Shown piece after piece: positions 62,943-64,000 of a DNA stretch of 64,000 nt (positions are counted from its first letter, which is position 1; every line of letters begins with the position of its first letter). The translations under genes and the position numbers were made by a program. Source of the stretch: JAKZRT01 sp965247915 (lineage in GTDB: Bacteria > Pseudomonadota > Alphaproteobacteria > Rhodobacterales > Rhodobacteraceae); the NCBI GenBank assembly GCA_965247915.1, contig OZ252048.1:2790001-2854000 (forward strand), written 5' to 3'. The notes below the pieces were generated by a model. It did not search any database and had not been told where the DNA came from. It was given only the letters and a program-made list of their open reading frames with translations.

Positions 62943-63797
62943 ATGGACAAACGTGACCGAGCGGCGCTTTTTCGACAGCGGCTGAACCAGGCGATGGATC
63001 AGGCGGCCACCAATCAAAGCGCGCTGGCGCGGGCGGTGCGGGTTGACCGGTCGACGATCTCTCAGGTGCTGGCGCCGGGGGGCGCGCGGCTGCCGAATGC
63101 GCAGGTGGTGGCCGAATGTGCGGCGGTTATGGGGATCTCGGCCGATTGGCTCTTGGGGCTGACCGAGCGGCCGGAAAGCGCGGCCGAGCTGATGGCCGAG
63201 AGCTTGCTGATGACCGAAGCGCCGCGCGCCTATATCGACGAGAATATCATCGCCTGGCACCGCGAGGCGGCGGGGTACAAGGTGCGGCACGTGCCGGCCA
63301 CCCTGCCCGACATGCTGAAAACCCAGGCCATGCTGGAATGGGAATATGCGCCGCAACTGGGCCGGACCACGGCGCAGGCGATTGCGACAAGTCACGAGCA
63401 TCTGGAAGCGATGCGAAGCGCCCATTCGGATCACGAAATTGCGCTGCCGCTCTTCGAGCTCGACAGTATTGCCGCGGGTCAGGGGTATTATTCGGGCCTG
63501 CCGGCGTCGATCAGGGCCGAACAGTTGGACCGGATCGCCGCACTTTACGACCAGCTTTACCCGTCGCTCAGGGTCTTTGTCTTCGACGCGCGGCGGGTGT
63601 TTTCGGCACCGATCACGATCTTCGGACCGTTGCTGGCGGCGATCTATCTGGGGCGCAATTACGTGGTTTTTCGCGACCTGGAGCGGGTCCGGGGGATCAC
63701 CCGGCATTTCGACTGGCTGATCCGCGAGGCCGAGGTATCGGACCGGGAATTTCCGGCCTATCTGGCGCGGCTTCGGGTGGAGAACGGGCTGGCGTGA
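62943..63797 (+). CDS. XRE-family transcriptional regulator
   Basis: This 284-residue protein has an N-terminal Cro/C1-type HTH (about residues 15-72: NQSALARAVRVDRSTISQVL) followed by a long alpha/beta domain with no recognised ligand site. It does not look like a phage repressor. Divergent from the desaturase gene, it may regulate membrane lipid unsaturation; this is inference from location. Confidence 0.8.
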   Translation: MDKRDRAALFRQRLNQAMDQAATNQSALARAVRVDRSTISQVLAPGGARLPNAQVVAECAAVMGISADWLLGLTERPESAAELMAESLLMTEAPRAYIDENIIAWHREAAGYKVRHVPATLPDMLKTQAMLEWEYAPQLGRTTAQAIATSHEHLEAMRSAHSDHEIALPLFELDSIAAGQGYYSGLPASIRAEQLDRIAALYDQLYPSLRVFVFDARRVFSAPITIFGPLLAAIYLGRNYVVFRDLERVRGITRHFDWLIREAEVSDREFPAYLARLRVENGLA

Positions 63798-64000
63798 CTG
63801 TGTCCCCATGGAGCGCAGGTGGTTGGATTCTCGACGAAGCAAAGGATCAGCCCGCGTGCGGGCGCTCAAGGTTGAGAACCAGGTTAAGTGATTGTTTTTA
63901 CGCGATTAACACCGTACAACCGTTCATCAGACCATGCCGTTCCCGGACCCGGTCGCCTGCTCTCCGTTGCTTTATCAGTCAGATAATATCAGAGGATTGG
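63798..64000. other. Terminal 203 bp without a recognised gene
   Basis: After the XRE stop there is a small hairpin CCCGC-GT-GCGGG near 63851-63862 that may end transcription, then A/T-richer sequence. No ORF, RNA gene or repeat of the types above was recognised before the window ends. Confidence 0.5.

Noticed and set aside
1..64000. CRISPR array or prophage
   Set aside because: No regularly spaced direct repeats and no structural, integrase or lysis genes were seen; the HNH protein and XRE regulator are in ordinary chromosomal context.

Overview
This 64 kb window looks like chromosomal DNA from a Rhodobacterales (Roseobacter-type) alphaproteobacterium. The GC content is high, the gene order surrounding lptF-lptG-lptD-surA-pdxA-rsmA and rpiA-gor-hflK-hflC-degP is typical of the group, and short intergenic repeats of the kind common in Rhodobacteraceae recur. 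No prophage, plasmid backbone or CRISPR array was seen.

Layout. 1-1600: 3' part of recJ and a tRNA-Glu. 1623-9410: an alpha-glucoside utilisation locus (repressor aglR divergent from aglE-F-G-A-K) with two matching operator palindromes. 9418-16202: an enoyl-CoA hydratase relative, a complete branched-chain amino acid type ABC transporter (livK-H-M-G-F) and an SDR dehydrogenase. 16272-19670: a type I secretion pair whose ATPase gene is frameshifted, divergent from a 48-codon acidic ORF. 19853-24154: methyltransferase, TfoX-like protein, ndk, ABC-F ATPase, retropepsin-like protein. 24235-26031: intergenic repeat, left-end remnant of an IS110 element, truncated holC, pepA. 26179-33561: outer-membrane/LPS export genes with pdxA and rsmA. 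33659-43861: MmgE/PrpD protein, gph, glmU-glmS, AlkD-like protein, acyl-CoA synthetase, ferredoxin, an SOS-box-driven remnant of the imuA-imuB-dnaE2 mutagenesis cassette, and a frameshifted 2-oxoglutarate oxygenase. 43977-45104: a complete IS110 element. 45235-51235: rpiA-gor-hflK-hflC-DUF2065-degP on the minus strand. 51453-63797: sdaA, two EamA transporters, thiN, a large acidic protein broken by a 10-bp tandem duplication, VOC and HNH proteins, an ECF sigma locus with a nonsense codon, EF-hand protein, NUDIX hydrolase, fatty acid desaturase and an XRE regulator.

The most interesting system is the IS110 element and its remnant. The intact copy encodes a 317-residue recombinase with D14, E60, D102, D105 and S241. 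The roughly 160 nt between its left end and the start codon have the features of a bridge RNA. A target-type guide (AAATACT) matches the flank left of a CT core. A donor-type guide (ACTGTTG) matches the right end of the element. A second donor guide (CAGATAAG) is the exact reverse complement of core plus left end (CTTATCTG). The solo left end at 24309-24474 has different end bases (CTTGTC), and its guide has changed to match (GACAAG). Both copies lie in the same kind of Rhodobacterales intergenic repeat.

A second theme is gene decay: two frameshifts, one tandem-duplication frameshift, one amber codon and two truncated genes lie within 64 kb. Some of these may be assembly errors, but the duplication, the holC truncation and the SOS-cassette collapse look biological.
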